From NCBI RefSeq assembly GCF_003614945.1, contig NZ_QYCZ01000001.1, positions 1,196,001 through 1,260,000 of the forward strand: 64,000 bases of DNA, in the 5' to 3' direction. Each line of letters starts with the position of its first letter. Position 1 is the stretch's first letter. The notes below the pieces were generated by a model. The model was not told the DNA's origin and did not search any database. It was given only the letters and a program-made list of their open reading frames with translations. Position numbers and translations under genes: made by a program. The stretch is from Bergeyella cardium. GTDB lineage: Bacteria; Bacteroidota; Bacteroidia; Flavobacteriales; Weeksellaceae. Shown in pieces: positions 61,285-64,000 of the stretch.

Positions 61285-62226
61285 TTAGCGCAGTACTCTG
61301 CGTATTCTGATTTTGCTTTTGGCTGCCAACTTTCGGGCTTTCAGAGCCTGAATGTATTCGGCAAGCGTTGCATCATAATGAGGACTATTAAAGAGAGAGA
61401 AAATGTTGAGTTGCCCGATAAGAGAATCAAGAGCTTCCATCACACCTCCAGTTTCTGATGTTTTGAACTCCTGTTTTTCTGCCACTTGCAGTGTTTGATA
61501 GGCATTATCTTTAATCTGCCTGTCAATCTTTGAGAAGCTACATTCTCTATCTACATGGGAGCCTGAAATCCGATTGCCGTCTTTCTCAAAAATGATGCCC
61601 TGAATCTTATACGTATTGCCATTCATTTTGAATTCCAAGCCTATACCTGATTGCTTTAGGGTTGCTTGCAACTGTCCCCACGTCAAACTTTGAGGAATAG
61701 CCTTTTTGAGAGCGTCGTAAATCTCATATTTGGTTTTGTCGTTCCCTTTCAGCCGTTCACGCTTGACATTCTCTTTTCCAGAAGCAATATATAATCCGTA
61801 TTTCTTGGTCAGTTCCATGCAGACCTTTGTGCTACGTAGTTTTTCATTTTGATCTGAAATTCTTCGACCATCGTTATCAATACGATTGATTATCATGTGT
61901 ATGTGTGGATGGTCTGTATCGTGATGACGAGCAATAAGATACTGCGTGTTGGAGTAGCCCATTTTCTGTAAATATTCCTGTGCCACCTTGACCATAAAAG
62001 CATCCGTTAAACGCCCTTTATCTTGAGCTGAGAAATCCAAAGAGATATGGGCTACTGATTTCGTAATCTTGGGATTAAGTTTACTTTGAGTAATAAAGCT
62101 TCGGATTATAGCTTCTCTATCTTTCAGACGAATACCTTCCGCCTGCAAGAGCTGAGCACGCTCTTTCTCCAAAACATAGTTTATCACCCCTCGAAATCCT
62201 CTCCCCTGAACAATCTTAGCAATCAT
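61285..62226 (-). CDS. relaxase/mobilization nuclease
   Basis: 313 residues. N-terminal MIAKIVQGRGFRGVINYVLE, an alpha/beta relaxase start; the His motif RHHDTDHPHIHMIINRI near residue 103 binds the metal at the nicking site; a catalytic Tyr is most likely one of those near the N-terminus. The C-terminal part (about 170-313) is basic and helical. It nicks the origin of transfer and pilots the strand into a recipient. The start overlaps the preceding mobC-like gene by 11 bases, so they are coupled. It belongs to the MobP-type relaxases of Bacteroides mobilizable elements. Confidence 0.9.
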   Translation of the reverse strand: MIAKIVQGRGFRGVINYVLEKERAQLLQAEGIRLKDREAIIRSFITQSKLNPKITKSVAHISLDFSAQDKGRLTDAFMVKVAQEYLQKMGYSNTQYLIARHHDTDHPHIHMIINRIDNDGRRISDQNEKLRSTKVCMELTKKYGLYIASGKENVKRERLKGNDKTKYEIYDALKKAIPQSLTWGQLQATLKQSGIGLEFKMNGNTYKIQGIIFEKDGNRISGSHVDRECSFSKIDRQIKDNAYQTLQVAEKQEFKTSETGGVMEALDSLIGQLNIFSLFNSPHYDATLAEYIQALKARKLAAKSKIRIRRVLR

Positions 62227-62578
62227 CTTCGATTCGTTTTATGATATTGTCCAATCTCTCAGTCATCGCAAGGTTGTCTTGATAGACTCGTGCGTATCCC
62301 ATAGCATTGGCTTTGTGGGCAATCTGATTGACATTATTGGCCATTCCACTTAGCTGACGAAGGTGATTCATCAATTCGGGAGATAGTCTTTGCCTGACTA
62401 TACTCGCAGCGATACAACGACGGATGTATTCACTTCGGGTAATCCCAGCAAGACGTGCTTTAGCTTTCAGAGAGTAGAACTCCTCGGTTGCCATTTTCAG
62501 TGTAACCTTATATTTCTTCTTTTCTACTGGTCGTTTGGGTGGGCGACCATTCGTATTACGATTTTCTATTGTCTTCAT
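62216..62578 (-). CDS. mobC: MobC-like relaxosome accessory protein
   Basis: 120 residues from ATG 62578; the open frame goes up to 62662 but that part covers the inverted repeat of the candidate oriT. A basic N-terminal segment (NGRPPKRPVEKKKYKVTLKM) is followed by a ribbon-helix-helix-like region (GITRSEYIRRCIAAS) and the family motif LRQLSGMANNVNQIAHKAN. It bends and opens DNA at oriT for the relaxase. The gene overlaps the relaxase gene. Confidence 0.88.
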   Translation of the reverse strand: MKTIENRNTNGRPPKRPVEKKKYKVTLKMATEEFYSLKAKARLAGITRSEYIRRCIAASIVRQRLSPELMNHLRQLSGMANNVNQIAHKANAMGYARVYQDNLAMTERLDNIIKRIEDDC

Positions 62579-62641
62579 TGCTGTATTTGTTTTTTGATTT
62601 ATGAATAGGCCAACGGGATGAGTCAATCCTCGAAGAGCAAG

Positions 62642-62746
62642 GTTTTGGTCAGACCAAAACACAAACTTGCTCCCTTAATAATCAAAGAACTTGCTCCCTT
62701 AATAATCAAAGAACTTGCTCCCCTAATAATCAAAGGACTTGACTCC
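62642..62746. other. candidate origin of transfer (oriT): inverted repeat plus three 24-bp iterons
   Basis: GTTTTGGTC-A-GACCAAAAC is a perfect 9-bp inverted repeat at 62642-62660. Next to it three 24-bp direct repeats begin at 62664, 62688 and 62712 (each with AACTTGCTCC and TAATAATCAAAG; the third has one change) and a partial fourth at 62736. The block lies just upstream of the mobC-relaxase pair, the normal place of oriT. The nick site itself cannot be seen. Confidence 0.65.
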
Positions 62747-62754
62747 ATACCCAT

Positions 62755-63645
62755 TCATCGTTTGAGTCCCCGACTTTTCATTCTCGGAGGAGAAATGAGG
62801 GCTTGATTTTTTCGGCAGAGAAAATCATTCAAGTCTTTATGCTCCCTATAGAGGATGGAGCAATCATTAACGGGAAGATTCATTCTCCGAAGCACTTCAA
62901 GTGTCTTCTTTCCTGCTGCATCGTTATCGAGATAAGCGTTAACAACGGCATATTTCGAGAGCAAAGGATGAGCTTTCTGGAGATTGTTTATAGAGTTCAA
63001 TACAACTGCAGATTCAGCATTTCTGTCAGGATAAAGAGTACAAAAACTCAAGTAATCCATGAATCCTTCAAAGAGATTCACTGTATCCGTATTTCGATCA
63101 AAGGAGGAGAAATAGGAAGGAGGTAAACAGCCTTTGAAATAGAGATTACGAATGGCATAACCTCCCAAGTCGTTGGGCATTCCGATAGCGTAATAAGTAC
63201 GCCCTTTTACTTGATAGTGAACCTCACGGCAATATTGTTTCACCACAGAGCAATCAATCTTACGGTCTTGCAGATATCTCAGCAAATTAGGATGATGCAA
63301 AGAGACGGCTTCGATTATTTTCATCTCTTCGCGCCTCTCTACCTGTCGTTCAAAGTCGTTCTGCGTAAGAGAGCTAATCTCTACACAGTTGTCTAACAGT
63401 CCAATTGCTTGAGACAGCGTGCAGCCATGTAGTTTCATTACCAAATCAATTATGCTACCACCCTCTCCACAACCGAAGTCATACCAGAGGTTTGCTCTGT
63501 AATCAACCTTGAAACTTGGAGTGCTTTCTTCCCGAAAAGGACTTCTATACATTCCATAAGTCGTATACTCCTTCACGGGGTAATGGCCTTTATTTGCCAA
63601 ATAATCCTTCAGAGATAAGGATTTTATATGTTCAATATTCATCAT
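62755..63645 (-). CDS. Toprim-domain DNA primase-like protein of the mobile element
   Basis: 296 residues. The N-terminal part (about 1-95) resembles the zinc-binding domain of DnaG primases (YRSPFREESTPSFKVDYRAN and FGCGEGGSIIDLVM), though the Cys/His set is reduced to FGCGEGG and nearby residues. A Toprim-like part follows with NLFEGFMDYLSF near residue 190 and NAYLDNDAAGKKTLEVLRRM near 235, giving the Glu and Asp-x-Asp. It probably primes DNA after transfer or in element replication. It lies just before the oriT block. Confidence 0.85.
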   Translation of the reverse strand: MMNIEHIKSLSLKDYLANKGHYPVKEYTTYGMYRSPFREESTPSFKVDYRANLWYDFGCGEGGSIIDLVMKLHGCTLSQAIGLLDNCVEISSLTQNDFERQVERREEMKIIEAVSLHHPNLLRYLQDRKIDCSVVKQYCREVHYQVKGRTYYAIGMPNDLGGYAIRNLYFKGCLPPSYFSSFDRNTDTVNLFEGFMDYLSFCTLYPDRNAESAVVLNSINNLQKAHPLLSKYAVVNAYLDNDAAGKKTLEVLRRMNLPVNDCSILYREHKDLNDFLCRKNQALISPPRMKSRGLKR

Positions 63646-63871
63646 GTTTTTTAAGTTTTGGAGATTCTCCTTACTACATGAATATGGATGGATAACTCCT
63701 TCACAGTGAAAAGAAAAAGAGTCGTAACCTATTTTCTTGTAGTAGTATCATCGGTGCGAGTAGTAACTCTGTTGTAAGACAGATTATAAAACCATACTAC
63801 ACGCTCAATCTTTTTTCTTTCACCGGATTAGCATCTCTTGTAGTAAGTAGTAACCGTAATTTATCAATAGG
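63646..63871. other. 226-base gap upstream of the primase gene
   Basis: No gene seen. Several copies of TAGTAGTA/GTAGTAAG-type short repeats occur (around 63740-63860), possibly sites for an element regulator. Confidence 0.35.
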
Positions 63872-64000
63872 TCAAAAGGAACTCACGAATGGATTCGGAA
63901 AGACTTTCCTGATATGATAGACATACATAGAGTTACCTCCTATCCGCCGGGACTTTCGTTCAAATCCAGCTTTGCGTAGAGCTTCACCCATTCGTTTTTC
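63872..64000 (-). CDS. C-terminal end of a probable VapE/DUF3874-type protein (cut by the window edge)
   Basis: The last 42 residues are seen: MGEALRKAGFERKSRRIGGN then SMYVYHIRKVFPNPFVSSF, stop at 63874-63872. The KAGFERK...YVYHIRK ending is what I remember from virulence-associated-E/DUF3874 helicase-primase proteins in Bacteroidota mobile elements, next to a Toprim primase. The rest lies beyond the window, so the call is tentative. Confidence 0.5.
   Translation of the reverse strand, partial: EKRMGEALRKAGFERKSRRIGGNSMYVYHIRKVFPNPFVSSF

Noticed and set aside
62664-62746. Plus-strand frame with repeated LIIKELAP peptide
   Set aside because: It is a by-product of the 24-bp iterons and overlaps the presumed oriT.

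Overview
The window is a chromosome segment of a member of the Bacteroidota, most likely the order Flavobacteriales (Weeksellaceae-like, in the direction of Riemerella, Bergeyella or Chryseobacterium; the genus is inference). The grounds are: promoters of the Bacteroidota type (TAnnTTTG at -7, twice with TTTG exactly 20 nt upstream) before many genes; weak or absent Shine-Dalgarno sequences; a gliding gene (GldD end) at the left edge; type IX secretion sorting domains; and the flavobacterial order coaD-ddl / PASTA protein / rluD.

Bases 1 to about 49,100 are mostly housekeeping. In order: gldD end, PfkB kinase, SurA-like PPIase, mnmD, ilvE, ychF, a frameshifted subtilisin-like T9SS protease, a TlpA-type thioredoxin, pyruvate dehydrogenase E2 and E1-alpha, mntH with a DtxR/MntR-like operator, a FadL-like porin with a Tyr/Gly-rich lipoprotein, proS, an orphan HsdR_N protein divergent from holA, a BON lipoprotein, a dicarboxylate/amino-acid symporter, an RsmI-like methylase, cvfB, coaD, ddl, a PASTA protein, rluD, ribE-histidine kinase-trmN6, pdxA, two tandem secreted LRR proteins, fmt, der, upp, a GH3 protein, purL, a coiled-coil surface protein and purB. 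A small PIN-toxin cassette, with a 52-residue antitoxin gene that is easy to miss, sits between the PASTA gene and rluD.

Several intergenic regions, above all those between convergent genes, carry arrays of short palindromes spaced about 21 bp apart (clean tandem arrays at 18271-18432 and 23664-23758, irregular hairpin arrays at 28393-28590 and elsewhere). Stem sequences vary in a base-paired way while loops and linkers are shared. I do not recognise this repeat family.

From about 49,300 to the right edge lies accessory DNA, all on the minus strand. From right to left it holds the end of a probable VapE/DUF3874-type gene, a Toprim primase, a candidate oriT, a MobC-like accessory protein and relaxase, a coiled-coil membrane protein, an XRE regulator and a type I restriction operon in the order hsdR-hsdS-ATPase-hsdM. 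This continues into a protein with a possible PD-(D/E)XK-like C-terminus and a small membrane-anchored protein. It then decays into a broken AlbA_2 ATP-binding gene whose two ends flank a secreted repeat protein, followed by an SRPBCC protein. This looks like a mobilizable defence island next to purB. The extra genes in the hsd operon (ATPase, nuclease-like protein, membrane protein) are the best candidate for an undescribed composite system.
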